Below, one piece after another: positions 7,801 through 16,708 of a DNA stretch of 44,538 nt (position 1 is its first letter; every line of letters begins with the position of its first letter). The position numbers and the translations under genes are program-made. The DNA comes from Chelonobacter sp006228105 (lineage in GTDB: Bacteria > Pseudomonadota > Gammaproteobacteria > Enterobacterales > Pasteurellaceae): NCBI RefSeq assembly GCF_006228105.1, contig NZ_VDHH01000008.1; one strand, written 5' to 3'. The notes under the pieces are model-generated. The model saw nothing but the letters and a program-made list of their open reading frames with translations. It was not told the origin of the DNA and made no database searches.

Positions 7801-10425
7801 ATGAAAACAACAGCAGATATCAGACGCGATTTTTTGCGTTTTTTTGAAACCAAAGGACACCAAATTGTCGCCAGCAGCTCGTTAGTGCCGGAAAATGATC
7901 CGACACTATTGTTTACCAATGCCGGTATGAACCAGTTTAAAGAAGTGTTTCTCGGACAAGATCAACGCAGCTATAAACGTGCTACCACCGCACAACGTTG
8001 TGTACGTGCCGGTGGCAAGCATAACGATTTAGAAAATGTCGGCTACACCGCGCGTCACCACACCTTTTTCGAAATGCTGGGCAATTTCAGCTTCGGCGAC
8101 TATTTCAAACAAGATGCAATTCAATATGCGTGGGAATTTCTGACTTCTGCCGCTTGGTTGAACCTGCCGAAAGAAAAATTGTGGGTCACGGTGTATGCAA
8201 CTGATCAGGAAGCCTATGATATTTGGAATAAAATCGTTGGTGTACCGGCAGAACGGATCGTGCGCATCGGCGATAACAAAGGCGCGCCTTATGCGTCAGA
8301 TAATTTCTGGCAAATGGGCGACACCGGTCCTTGCGGCCCTTGCACCGAGATTTTCTACGATCACGGAGACCACATCTGGGGCGGACCTCCAGGATCGGCT
8401 GAAGAAGATGGCGACCGTTACATCGAAATTTGGAATGTGGTCTTTATGCAATTCAACCGTCAAGCAGATGGTGCGATGTTACCGTTGCCGAAACCGTCGG
8501 TGGATACCGGTATGGGCTTGGAGCGGATTACAGCGGTGTTGCAGCATGTGAATTCCAACTATGAGATTGATATTTTCCGTCGTTTGGTCACGAAAGCCGC
8601 CGAGATCACGGACACTGCTGATTTGAAAAATAAATCTTTAAACGTGATTGCCGATCATATCCGCTCTTGTGCGTATTTGATTGCCGACGGCGTGATTCCG
8701 TCCAATGAAGGGCGTGGTTATGTATTACGTCGGATTATCCGTCGTGCAGTGCGCCACGGACATTTGCTGGGCGCAAAACAAGCATTTTTCTACCGCTTGG
8801 TGTCGACCTTGATCGAGGTGATGGCGGAAGCCGGCAACGAATTGAAAGAGAATCAAGCGCTAATCGAAAAATTGTTGCGCCAAGAAGAAGAGCAGTTTGC
8901 CCGCACGTTAGAGCGTGGTTTGGTGCTGCTAGACGAAGCGTTGGCGAAAGTAGAAGATAATCTGTTGCCTGGCGAAGTGGTGTTCAAACTGTATGATACC
9001 TATGGCTTCCCTTATGATTTAACGGCGGATATTTGCCGTGAAAAAGCGATTACCATTGATCAAGCGGGCTTTGACCGTGCTATGGAAGCACAGCGTCAGC
9101 AGGCACAAGCTGCCAGCCAGTTTGGAATTGACTATAGTAATGTTATTTCCGTTGACGGTGAAACTTGTTTCGAAGGCTATACCGAATCGGAAAGTTTGGG
9201 CAAAGTGGTGGCAATTTTCCATGACGGCAAAGAAGTCGAACGCATTCAAGCCGGACAAAGTGCGGTGGTGGTGCTGGATAATACGCCATTTTACGGCGAA
9301 TCCGGCGGACAAATCGGCGACACTGGACGTTTGGAAAGTCAAAGTGCGGTTTTCACGGTCAAAGATACGCAAAAATATGGCAAAGTGTTCGGGCATATCG
9401 GGGAATTGCAGCAAGGTGAACTGGTGGTAGGGCAGAGCTTGAACGCAGTAGTAGATGGCCAACGCCGTGCCGAAATCTCGTTAAATCACTCGGCAACACA
9501 CTTGCTGCACGCGGCGTTGCGCCAGATTCTGGGTACTCATGTCAGTCAAAAAGGATCGTTGGTGTCCGATAGCCTATTGCGGTTTGATTTTGCGCAACCG
9601 GAAGCGATCAGCAAAGCACAATTAACGGACATTGAAAATTTGGTCAACCAACATATTCGTGCCAACTATCCGGTGGTAACCGAAATTATGGATTTAGACG
9701 CAGCTAAAGCTAAAGGTGCGATGGCGTTGTTCGGTGAAAAATACAGCGAGCAAGTGCGGGTGTTGTCGATGGGTGATTTTTCAACTGAATTGTGCGGTGG
9801 GATTCACGCTAAGCGTACCGGAGACATCGGGTTGTTCAAAATCACCTCGGAAGGGGCAATTGCAGCCGGAATTCGCCGAATTGAAGCGGTGACAGGGCAA
9901 AATGCGATGGATTGGCTGCATCAGCAACAAGCGGTGTTACAGCAAAGTGCAGATTTGCTGAAAACCGATGGCAACAGTTTGCTCGACAAGATTAATCAAT
10001 TGCAAGAACGCAATAAACGAGCGGAAAAAGAGTTGCAACTGTTGAAGGAGAAAGTCGCACAACAGGCTGGTAATGATTTGGCGAAGCAGACCCAAACCAT
10101 TAACGGGGTGCAAGTGGTGCTGCAAAAACTGGATGGCGTTGAAGCGAAATCCTTGCGGATGATGGTTGACGACCTGAAAAACCAATTGGGTTCAGCCGTG
10201 ATTGCATTTGCCTCGGTGGCAGACGGTAAAGTGAATTTGATTGTCGGGGTTACAGCGGATTTAACCGCAACAGTGAAAGCCGGTGAGTTGGTGAACTTGA
10301 TGGCAGAGCAGGTCGGCGGCAAAGGCGGTGGGCGTCCGGATCTGGCGATGGCAGGCGGCACACAGCTTGAGAATGTTGCGATTGCACTCGCCAGCGCCAA
10401 GACATGGCTGGAAAATAAATTGTAA
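7801..10425 (+). CDS. alaS: Alanyl-tRNA synthetase
   Basis: Charges tRNA-Ala with alanine; 874 aa, the bacterial standard length. The N-terminal class II catalytic domain shows the motif-2 region (RAGGKHNDLENVG) and motif 3 (GMGLERI). The middle editing domain carries its zinc ligands in HSATHLLH and CGGIH, which remove mischarged Ser and Gly. The C-terminal part has a coiled coil (about residues 720-760) and the glycine-rich C-Ala domain ending near GGKGGGRPDLAMAGG. The start MKTTADIRRDFL matches family starts. Two dyads lie upstream and a strong intrinsic terminator follows. Uptake signals are present inside the gene. Confidence 0.98.
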   Translation: MKTTADIRRDFLRFFETKGHQIVASSSLVPENDPTLLFTNAGMNQFKEVFLGQDQRSYKRATTAQRCVRAGGKHNDLENVGYTARHHTFFEMLGNFSFGDYFKQDAIQYAWEFLTSAAWLNLPKEKLWVTVYATDQEAYDIWNKIVGVPAERIVRIGDNKGAPYASDNFWQMGDTGPCGPCTEIFYDHGDHIWGGPPGSAEEDGDRYIEIWNVVFMQFNRQADGAMLPLPKPSVDTGMGLERITAVLQHVNSNYEIDIFRRLVTKAAEITDTADLKNKSLNVIADHIRSCAYLIADGVIPSNEGRGYVLRRIIRRAVRHGHLLGAKQAFFYRLVSTLIEVMAEAGNELKENQALIEKLLRQEEEQFARTLERGLVLLDEALAKVEDNLLPGEVVFKLYDTYGFPYDLTADICREKAITIDQAGFDRAMEAQRQQAQAASQFGIDYSNVISVDGETCFEGYTESESLGKVVAIFHDGKEVERIQAGQSAVVVLDNTPFYGESGGQIGDTGRLESQSAVFTVKDTQKYGKVFGHIGELQQGELVVGQSLNAVVDGQRRAEISLNHSATHLLHAALRQILGTHVSQKGSLVSDSLLRFDFAQPEAISKAQLTDIENLVNQHIRANYPVVTEIMDLDAAKAKGAMALFGEKYSEQVRVLSMGDFSTELCGGIHAKRTGDIGLFKITSEGAIAAGIRRIEAVTGQNAMDWLHQQQAVLQQSADLLKTDGNSLLDKINQLQERNKRAEKELQLLKEKVAQQAGNDLAKQTQTINGVQVVLQKLDGVEAKSLRMMVDDLKNQLGSAVIAFASVADGKVNLIVGVTADLTATVKAGELVNLMAEQVGGKGGGRPDLAMAGGTQLENVAIALASAKTWLENKL

Positions 10426-10442
10426 TTAAATCAATGCAAATG

Positions 10443-10468
10443 AAAAACAGGGTTTTGACCCTGTTTTT
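10443..10468 (+). terminator. Intrinsic terminator of alaS
   Basis: AAAAACAGGGT (10443-10453) and ACCCTGTTTTT (10458-10468) form an 11-bp stem with a TTTG loop and a T-rich tail. It separates alaS from csrA. Confidence 0.85.
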
Positions 10469-10609
10469 ATTTTTGTGTGCCACTGCACATTTTGTGGTTT
10501 TTCCATTCACTTTTTTTTATGAAATAAAGTATTATCAATATGTGTTATTTTTCGGTAATAAATATTTTTTACCACAGATAATACCTTTATTGCTATCAAA
10601 GAGGGATAT

Positions 10610-10795
10610 ATGCTGATTCTGACGAGAAAAATCGGTGAAAGTTTGCTAATCGGGGAAGATATTTCGATCTCCGTACTCAGCGTGCGCGGTAATCAAGTGA
10701 AAATTGGAGTTGACGCTCCAAAAGAGGTTGCGGTACATCGAGAGGAAATATATCAGCGTCTTAAAGAAGCAGATGATAAAAAAGTAGATCAATAG
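10610..10795 (+). CDS. csrA: Carbon storage regulator CsrA (RNA-binding)
   Basis: Global post-transcriptional regulator that binds GGA motifs in mRNA leaders and alters translation or stability. It is 61 aa, identical in length to E. coli CsrA. The first strand LILTRKIGESLLIG and the RNA-contact segment VAVHREEIYQR are intact. The ribosome site AGAGGGATAT just before the ATG contains a GGA element, so autoregulation is plausible. It lies after the alaS terminator and 16 nt before manB, so csrA and manB may share a transcript. Confidence 0.97.
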   Translation: MLILTRKIGESLLIGEDISISVLSVRGNQVKIGVDAPKEVAVHREEIYQRLKEADDKKVDQ

Positions 10796-10811
10796 TAATT
10801 GGAGTTTTCAG

Positions 10812-12179
10812 ATGACAAAATTAACATGTTTCAAAGCTTATGATGTTCGTGGTCGTTTAGGCGATGAATTAAATACCGATATCGCCTATCGTATTGGTCG
10901 TGCCTTCGGACAGTTTCTACAGCCTAAGCAAGTGGTTGTCGGTGGTGATGTTCGCTTAAGCAGTAAAGAGCTGAAAAGTGCCTTAACCAACGGTTTGCTT
11001 GATTCCGGGGTTGATGTGATTGATTTGGGATTGACCGGCACTGAAGAGGTCTATTTTGCGACGTCGTTCCTGAAAGTTGATGGCGGGATTGAAGTCACAG
11101 CCAGCCATAATCCAATGAATTACAATGGATTAAAGTTTGTAAAAGCCGGTTCGCGCCCAATCAGTGCTGATAGTGGTTTAGGCGATATCCAGAAATTAGC
11201 TGAAGAGAATAATTTTCCGGATGTGGCAAAACGTGGCGAGTATAAGCAGCTTTCTGTGTTGCAAGAATATGTCGATCACTTGTTAACCTATGTTAATTTA
11301 GAAAATTTCAATAAACCGTTAAAACTGGTAATCAATTCCGGAAACGGGGCAGCTGGTCATGTAGTTGACGAGCTGGAGGCGCGTTTTAAACAGCATGCGC
11401 CGTTGGTCAGCTTTATCAAAGTCCACAACGAGCCGGACGGCAACTTCCCACACGGGATCCCTAACCCGATTTTGCATGAAAACCGTCAAGATACCATTGA
11501 TGCAGTGCTGGCAAACAAGGCAGATATGGGGATTGCTTTTGACGGTGACTTTGACCGTTGTTTCTTGTTTGATGAAAACGCCACTTTTATCGAAGGCTAC
11601 TATATTGTCGGTCTATTAGGACAGGCGTTCTTGGCGAAAAATCCGGGTGCTAAAATTATCCTCGATCCACGTTTGATGTGGAACACCGTTGAGTTGGTTG
11701 AAGAAATGGGCGGTGAAGCGGTGGTGTCTAAATCCGGACACTCGTTTATCAAAGAAAAAATGCGCGCGGTTGATGCAATTTATGGCGGCGAAATGAGTGC
11801 ACACCACTATTTCCGTGACTTCTTCTATTGTGATAGCGGAATGATCCCATGGCTATTGGCGGCGGAATTGTTGTGTACCACCGGTAAAACCTTGGGACAA
11901 TTGGTTGGTGATCGTTTGAATGCTTACCCATCTCCGGGAGAAATCAACAGCAAGCTGGAAGATGCCCAAGTAGCGATTGCCCGTGTGCGTGACTTCTATG
12001 AGAAAGATGCCATTGGAGTCGATGAAATGGACGGTATCAGCATTGAATATCCGACCTGGCGTTTCAACCTGCGTAGTTCCAATACTGAACCGGTGGTACG
12101 TCTAAACTTGGAAACGCGGGGTGACAAAGCGCTGATGGAAGAGAAAACCACTGAGATTTTAGCCTTACTCAGACAGTAG
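10812..12179 (+). CDS. manB: Phosphomannomutase (ManB/CpsG type)
   Basis: Interconverts mannose-6-phosphate and mannose-1-phosphate (GDP-mannose supply for surface sugars); members of this family may also accept glucose phosphates. The 455-aa protein resembles E. coli ManB/CpsG (456 aa). The phosphoserine loop TASHNPMNYNG places catalytic Ser98; the metal loop is DGDFDRC and the sugar-binding loop GEMSAHH; the C-terminal phosphate site is RSSNTEPVVRLN. It lies between csrA and galU, where as I recall H. influenzae has no such gene, and I see no perfect uptake signal inside it. A clean terminator follows. Confidence 0.92.
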   Translation: MTKLTCFKAYDVRGRLGDELNTDIAYRIGRAFGQFLQPKQVVVGGDVRLSSKELKSALTNGLLDSGVDVIDLGLTGTEEVYFATSFLKVDGGIEVTASHNPMNYNGLKFVKAGSRPISADSGLGDIQKLAEENNFPDVAKRGEYKQLSVLQEYVDHLLTYVNLENFNKPLKLVINSGNGAAGHVVDELEARFKQHAPLVSFIKVHNEPDGNFPHGIPNPILHENRQDTIDAVLANKADMGIAFDGDFDRCFLFDENATFIEGYYIVGLLGQAFLAKNPGAKIILDPRLMWNTVELVEEMGGEAVVSKSGHSFIKEKMRAVDAIYGGEMSAHHYFRDFFYCDSGMIPWLLAAELLCTTGKTLGQLVGDRLNAYPSPGEINSKLEDAQVAIARVRDFYEKDAIGVDEMDGISIEYPTWRFNLRSSNTEPVVRLNLETRGDKALMEEKTTEILALLRQ

Positions 12180-12196
12180 CTTTAGCGTAAAATACT

Positions 12197-12227
12197 ATCC
12201 GCTTTCAGGTTGCCACTGAAAGCGGAT
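12197..12227 (+). terminator. Intrinsic terminator of manB
   Basis: A perfect 12-bp stem, ATCCGCTTTCAG (12197-12208) with CTGAAAGCGGAT (12216-12227), has a 7-nt loop followed by TTTG. It lies in the gap before galU. Confidence 0.8.
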
Positions 12228-12272
12228 TTTGCTATTTCTTTAATGACCAAACTGATGATAAAAGGATATTAC

Positions 12273-13160
12273 ATGAAAGTTATTATTCCCGTTGCCGGAT
12301 TAGGCACTCGAATGTTGCCTGCGACCAAAGCTATTCCGAAAGAGATGTTGACGATTGTAGATAAACCGTTGATTCAATATGTGGTCAGTGAATGTGTCAA
12401 TGCAGGCGTCAAAGAGATTATCTTAGTCACTCACTCCTCTAAAAATTCAATTGAGAACCATTTTGATACTTCGTATGAATTGGAATCTATGCTCGAAAAA
12501 CGAGTGAAGCGCCAGTTGCTGGAAGAAGTGCGGTCAATTATTCCGCAGGGTGTTACGATTATGCATGTGCGGCAGGGCAATGCCAAGGGCTTAGGGCACG
12601 CTGTGTTGTGTGCCAAACCGCTCGTTGGCGATGAGCCTTTTGCGGTGGTGCTGCCGGATGTGATTTTGGCAGAGTTCAGTGCCGATCAGAAAAAAGAGAA
12701 TTTAGCCGCCATGCTGCAACGTTTCAAACAAACCAAAATCAGCCAAATTATGGTGGCGCCGGTAGCGGTGGAAGATGTCAGCAACTACGGTATTGTCGAT
12801 TGCGGTGACGCGGTGTTGGAAGCCGGGCAAAGTGCGGTGATCAATAACATTGTAGAAAAACCAGCTCAAGAAGAAGCCCCATCAAATCTTTCTGTCGTCG
12901 GGCGCTATGTGTTCTCGAGTGCGATTTGGAATTTATTGGCAAAAACACCGGTCGGTGTTGGGGATGAAATTCAGTTAACTGATGCAATTGATATGCTTAT
13001 CGAGCAAGAAACCGTGGAAGCATTTCATATGAGCGGCAAAACCTTTGATTGCGGTGATAAGCTGGGGTATTTGCAAGCGATTGTTGAATACGGTACGCAA
13101 CACCCTAAATTGGGTGGCGAATTTAAGCAGTTTTTGCAGCAGTTTAGCAAAACACTGTAG
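12273..13160 (+). CDS. galU: UTP--glucose-1-phosphate uridylyltransferase
   Basis: Makes UDP-glucose from UTP and glucose-1-phosphate for LPS and capsule sugars. The 295-aa protein opens with the nucleotide-binding motif VIIPVAGLGTRMLPATK, followed by KEMLTIVDKP. The internal DVILAEF and VEKPAQEEAPSN motifs are typical of GalU. ATG 12273 is chosen because AAAGGAT lies upstream and homologues begin M(K)VIIPVAG; an earlier in-frame ATG at 12210 falls inside the manB terminator. Two uptake signals lie in the coding region. It is followed by a hairpin facing the convergent ygfZ. Confidence 0.96.
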   Translation: MKVIIPVAGLGTRMLPATKAIPKEMLTIVDKPLIQYVVSECVNAGVKEIILVTHSSKNSIENHFDTSYELESMLEKRVKRQLLEEVRSIIPQGVTIMHVRQGNAKGLGHAVLCAKPLVGDEPFAVVLPDVILAEFSADQKKENLAAMLQRFKQTKISQIMVAPVAVEDVSNYGIVDCGDAVLEAGQSAVINNIVEKPAQEEAPSNLSVVGRYVFSSAIWNLLAKTPVGVGDEIQLTDAIDMLIEQETVEAFHMSGKTFDCGDKLGYLQAIVEYGTQHPKLGGEFKQFLQQFSKTL

Positions 13161-13181
13161 TGATAAAATAGCGTAAGCTAA

Positions 13182-13203
13182 TCGGGTGGTGAGTACCACC
13201 CGA
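13182..13203. terminator. Hairpin between convergent galU and ygfZ
   Basis: TCGGGTGGT (13182-13190) pairs with ACCACCCGA (13195-13203) around a GAGT loop. The stem is strong but no long T tract follows on either strand, so it may be an RNA 3'-end protector rather than a complete intrinsic terminator. Confidence 0.5.
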
Positions 13204-13215
13204 AAGCTCAAGGGC

Positions 13216-14166
13216 TTAGCCTTCTAAGGTATAAGGCAGCGGATATAAGCACAGTGGTTGCGCACTGTCCTCGCTTAAGCGGAAACGTTGACTTGATTCA
13301 GTATCATTGGCCAAAACCACTTGTAGCCACAACACACCGTCCTGTCGCACATAATTTAAAATGGAGCCGGTTTTGCGCCAGTTGCTATCCAGCAGCAGTT
13401 CAACAGCTTGTCCGAGGCTCGGATCGGTATCAGATTGACCTACCAACGTGAATAGTGCTCTTTTGTTGGCACCGCGATATTTGGCTCTGGCAATGGTTTC
13501 TTGCCCGATATAGCAACCTTTATGGAAAGAGACGGTTTGTTCCAGCAGTTGTAAATTAATGGCTTGAGGAATAAATTGATTCTGGCTTTCTGCCGTTAGT
13601 AACGGTATGCCGTCTTGAATATCCAACAGATTCCAAGCGGTTGTGGTGACGGTTGGGGTGATCAAAACCGCACTTTCACTGATCAAGATCCAACGTGGCT
13701 GAGGGTGTTCAATATATAATAAACAATGCCCATCAGCATGAATCAGCGGCGTTTCGGCATTCGGCAGTTGCTCGCTGAGGGTTGTGATGGTTTGCGGCGC
13801 TTGTCTGCCGGCAAAGCCGATTAAAGTGCGGTCTTGCACCAGCTTAAAACTGACTTTTGAAAAGACGGCATATTTTTTCAGTTGTTCCAATGCCGTTGGC
13901 ATCAATGCGTTGCGGATAATAAAATAAAATTGCTGCGAGCGAACACGAACCAGGCGGAACACTGACCAAACTTTGCCTTTGGGATCACAATGTGCGGTTA
14001 ACGTTGAATTTCCGACCGCCAATTTGCTGATATCAGTGGTTAACTGACCTTGTAAAAATTTTTCACTGTCCTCACCGCTCACTTCAATTAATTGGTAGTG
14101 GCTCAATTCACAAACCATGTTGGGATGGGTTTCTGTCATCAGTGGGTATTGGCAATGTATTGTCAT
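13216..14166 (-). CDS. ygfZ: tRNA-modifying protein YgfZ (folate-binding)
   Basis: Folate-dependent protein of the GcvT-like family that supports Fe-S enzymes such as the tRNA methylthiotransferase MiaB. The family signature K-G-C-Y-x-G-Q-E is present as HKGCYIGQETIARAKYRG, with the conserved cysteine. The N-terminal EDSEKFLQGQLTTDI and CDPKGKVWS motifs also match. The 316-aa length is close to E. coli YgfZ (326). The 5' end is uncertain: ATGs at 14166, 14139 and 14118 are all in frame; I keep 14166, which has an AAGAGA upstream. Single gene, convergent with galU. Confidence 0.9.
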   Translation of the reverse strand: MTIHCQYPLMTETHPNMVCELSHYQLIEVSGEDSEKFLQGQLTTDISKLAVGNSTLTAHCDPKGKVWSVFRLVRVRSQQFYFIIRNALMPTALEQLKKYAVFSKVSFKLVQDRTLIGFAGRQAPQTITTLSEQLPNAETPLIHADGHCLLYIEHPQPRWILISESAVLITPTVTTTAWNLLDIQDGIPLLTAESQNQFIPQAINLQLLEQTVSFHKGCYIGQETIARAKYRGANKRALFTLVGQSDTDPSLGQAVELLLDSNWRKTGSILNYVRQDGVLWLQVVLANDTESSQRFRLSEDSAQPLCLYPLPYTLEG

Positions 14167-14345
14167 GGTTTTCTCTTTTTAGCATGGATAAGTCGTCTTG
14201 ATTCTACACTGATTTCAGGGCAAAAGGCTATCGTTAAAAATGCGATCAAATCTTAAATTATGTAGTTTTTATGACAATTTTTATACAATCAATCTCTTTA
14301 TCCTTATCTGCATTACTCACGTTCTTCACTAAACAAGGATATTGT

Positions 14346-14804
14346 ATGAACTTAAGCAAAACAGCAGGATTGATTATCGCCATGTTACCTTTTTTAGCTC
14401 AAGCAGCGCCTAATGCTAACGGTTTATTAACCGTGCCGAGTCAATATAATGCGACAGAAACCGTAGAGTTGATTGAAAAAACGGTTATTGACAAAGGTAT
14501 GACGGTTTTCGGCGTAGTTGACCATCAAAAAGCGGCGCAAGACAATGGCTTGACCATGCCTGCGGCGACGGTGGTTTTATTTGGTAGCCCGAAAGTCGGC
14601 ACACCGATTATGATCGAACATCCAACAATCGCAATTGATTTGCCGCTGAAAGCGTTGGTGTGGGAAGACAAAGCCGGTAAGGTATTTGTTTCATTAAATC
14701 AAGCGGAATTTCTGGGCAATCGCCATGAAGTGCCGCAAGAACTCTCACAAAAATTAGCGGGGGCTGAAAAGTTGCTTTCCAATACCGTGAGCGCAGCTAA
14801 ATAA
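14346..14804 (+). CDS. Exported DUF302 protein
   Basis: Predicted periplasmic protein of 152 aa and unknown role. A clear Sec signal peptide covers about residues 1-21 (lysine at position 5, hydrophobic core, cleavage near AQAAP). The mature part fits the DUF302 fold: an early TVELIEKTVIDKGMTVFGVV segment and the characteristic VVLFGSPKVGTPIM motif. ATG 14346 is chosen over 14271 because AAGGAT lies upstream and it begins with the signal peptide; the 14271 start would add 25 hydrophobic residues. It stands alone, convergent with pckA. DUF302 proteins are sometimes linked to nucleotide or heme binding, but nothing here fixes a function. Confidence 0.85.
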   Translation: MNLSKTAGLIIAMLPFLAQAAPNANGLLTVPSQYNATETVELIEKTVIDKGMTVFGVVDHQKAAQDNGLTMPAATVVLFGSPKVGTPIMIEHPTIAIDLPLKALVWEDKAGKVFVSLNQAEFLGNRHEVPQELSQKLAGAEKLLSNTVSAAK

Positions 14805-14842
14805 GCAACCCTAACGAAATTACTTTACTCGCCATCATAAAA

Positions 14843-14886
14843 AAACCGCACTTTGTTCAAAGTGCGGTTTGTTCAAAGTGCGGTTT
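14843..14886. terminator. Triple uptake-signal hairpin between DUF302 gene and pckA
   Basis: AAACCGCACTTTG (14843-14855) is inverted relative to two tandem copies of CAAAGTGCGGTTT (14858-14870 and 14874-14886). The two right-hand copies belong to a 16-bp tandem duplication (14856-14871 and 14872-14887). Either copy can pair with the left arm (13 bp), so it should act as a strong bidirectional terminator. Confidence 0.75.
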
Positions 14887-14906
14887 GTCATTATGATTGA
14901 TTAAAC

Positions 14907-16523
14907 TTAGGCTTTTGGACCGGCGGCGACTAAAGCTTTGCCTTCGTCGTTGTCGGTATATTTGTCGAAGTTTTTCGCAAAACGACCTGCCAAATCTTCT
15001 GCTTTGGCTTGCCACTGTGCTTTATCGGCATAAGTATCACGCGGATCCAAAATCGCCGGATCAACGCCAGGAAGCGCTGTCGGAATGGCTAAGTTAAAGA
15101 TAGGTAATTGATTCATTTCTGCTTTTTCAATTGAACCGTCTAAGATCGCATCAATGATACCACGAGTATCTTTAATAGAGATCCGTTTGCCTGTTCCGTT
15201 CCAACCGGTGTTAACCAAATAGGCTTCCGCACCGGAGGCTTGCATGCGTTTTACCAGTACTTCTGCGTATTGTGTCGGATGTAATGACAGGAATGCTGCA
15301 CCGAAACAGGCAGAGAAGGTTGGGGTAGGTTCAGTGATACCACGCTCAGTACCGGCCAGTTTGGCGGTGAAACCAGACAGGAAGTAATACTGGGTTTGCT
15401 CCGGGGTCAGTTTGGAAACCGGTGGCAACACGCCGAAGGCATCAGCCGTCAAGAAGATCACTTTTTTCGCATGACCGGCTTTAGAAACTGGTTTAACGAT
15501 ATTTTGGATGTGGTAGATCGGATAAGAAACCCGTGTATTTTCGGTTTTCGAACCGTCGTTGAAATCAATAGTGCCATCCTCTAACACCACTACGTTTTCT
15601 AACAGCGCATCGCGTTTAATCGCACGGTAAATATCCGGCTCAGCTTCTTCAGACAGATTGATGGTTTTGGCATAGCAACCGCCTTCGTAGTTGAATACGC
15701 CTTCATCGTCCCAACCGTGTTCGTCATCACCAATCAGACGGCGTTTCGGATCGGTAGAAAGGGTGGTTTTGCCGGTGCCGGACAAGCCGAAGAAGACCGC
15801 AACATCGCCATCTTCGCCAACGTTGGCAGAACAGTGCATGGAAGCCACCCCTTTTAACGGCAGGAAGTAGTTCATCATTGAGAACATGCCTTTTTTCATC
15901 TCGCCGCCGTACCAAGTTCCACCGATCAGTTGCACGCCTTCGGTCAGGTTGAATGCCACAAAGTTTTCCGAGTTCAAGCCTTGCGCTTTCCAGTTCGGAT
16001 TAGTGGTTTTTGATCCGTTTAATACCGTGAAATCCGGCTTGAAGCCTTTCAGCTCTTCGTCACTTGGACGGATAAACATGTTTTTCACAAAGTGCGCCTG
16101 CCATGCCACTTCGGTCACGATCCGCACTGCTAAACGGGTGTCCGGGTTGGTGCCGCAGAACGCATCGATCACAAACAAGCGTTTGCTGGAAAGTTGATCT
16201 GCCACTAATTTTTTCAGGCTGCCCCAAGTCTCTTGGGTCATGGTTTTGTTATCGTTTTTGGCCTTGTCGCTGGTCCACCACACGCTGTCTTTGGTTTTTT
16301 CGTCCAAGACGATATATTTGTCTTTCGGTGAGCGTCCGGTGAAAATGCCGGTATCGACCGCTACTGCACCGGTGGTGGTTAATGTGCCTTTTTCGTAACC
16401 TTGTAAATCTGCTTTGGTTTCTTCTTCAAACAAGAATTCATAACTTGGGTTATACACCACTTCTTTCACATCGTGGATTCCCAATACGGACAATTCTTTT
16501 ACTACTGAAGCTACATCTGTCAT
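14907..16523 (-). CDS. pckA: Phosphoenolpyruvate carboxykinase (ATP)
   Basis: Interconverts oxaloacetate + ATP and PEP + CO2 + ADP. In Pasteurellaceae it often works in the carboxylating direction on the route to succinate, as well as in gluconeogenesis. The 538-aa length is typical. The kinase-1a (P-loop) motif GLSGTGKTTLS lies near residue 246, kinase-2 in LIGDDEHGWD, the substrate Arg in TGRSPKDKYIV and the Mn2+ site in GGTWYGGEMKKGMFS. ATG 16523 follows AGAGGTAAT. A CRP-type promoter precedes it. Its 3' end converges on the DUF302 gene at the triple uptake-signal hairpin. Confidence 0.98.
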   Translation of the reverse strand: MTDVASVVKELSVLGIHDVKEVVYNPSYEFLFEEETKADLQGYEKGTLTTTGAVAVDTGIFTGRSPKDKYIVLDEKTKDSVWWTSDKAKNDNKTMTQETWGSLKKLVADQLSSKRLFVIDAFCGTNPDTRLAVRIVTEVAWQAHFVKNMFIRPSDEELKGFKPDFTVLNGSKTTNPNWKAQGLNSENFVAFNLTEGVQLIGGTWYGGEMKKGMFSMMNYFLPLKGVASMHCSANVGEDGDVAVFFGLSGTGKTTLSTDPKRRLIGDDEHGWDDEGVFNYEGGCYAKTINLSEEAEPDIYRAIKRDALLENVVVLEDGTIDFNDGSKTENTRVSYPIYHIQNIVKPVSKAGHAKKVIFLTADAFGVLPPVSKLTPEQTQYYFLSGFTAKLAGTERGITEPTPTFSACFGAAFLSLHPTQYAEVLVKRMQASGAEAYLVNTGWNGTGKRISIKDTRGIIDAILDGSIEKAEMNQLPIFNLAIPTALPGVDPAILDPRDTYADKAQWQAKAEDLAGRFAKNFDKYTDNDEGKALVAAGPKA

Positions 16524-16574
16524 CTTTATTACCTCTGTTTTTTAGTAAGTTATTAAAAATCAAATTCCGCAGTT

Positions 16575-16617
16575 ATTGTAGAAGAAAAACAGAAATAAAA
16601 ATGTTAGCTGGATCAAA
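16575..16617 (-). promoter_or_regulatory. CRP-dependent class II promoter of pckA (predicted)
   Basis: On the minus strand TTTGATCCAGCTAACA (16617-16602) matches the CRP consensus at 8 of 10 core positions (TTTGA and TAACA arms, 6-bp spacer). A -10 TACAAT lies at 16580-16575. The site centre is about 41.5 nt upstream of the expected start near 16568, the classic class II position, and no good -35 is present, as expected for activator dependence. Confidence 0.65.
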
Positions 16618-16646
16618 CTATTCAACATAGCTGTCAGAAAAAAAGT

Positions 16647-16676
16647 AAGCGCGAACCTTGTGGCGTCGCGCTTTTT
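16647..16676. terminator. Terminator between hslO and pckA
   Basis: AAGCGCGA (16647-16654) and TCGCGCTT (16666-16673) form an 8-bp stem followed by TTTAATA on the plus strand and by ACTTTTTTT on the minus strand. It most likely ends hslO transcription on the minus strand. Confidence 0.65.
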
Positions 16677-16708
16677 AATAGAATTAGCTATTCCTGTTAA
16701 GGAATTGT

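Noticed and set aside
9019..9462. 147-codon open frame antisense to alaS
   Set aside because: Fully inside alaS, no recognisable domain and no plausible start context.
10434..10616. 60-codon open frame between alaS and csrA
   Set aside because: It begins in the alaS terminator and runs through AT-rich DNA into the csrA start; the hydrophobic product reflects T-rich sequence.
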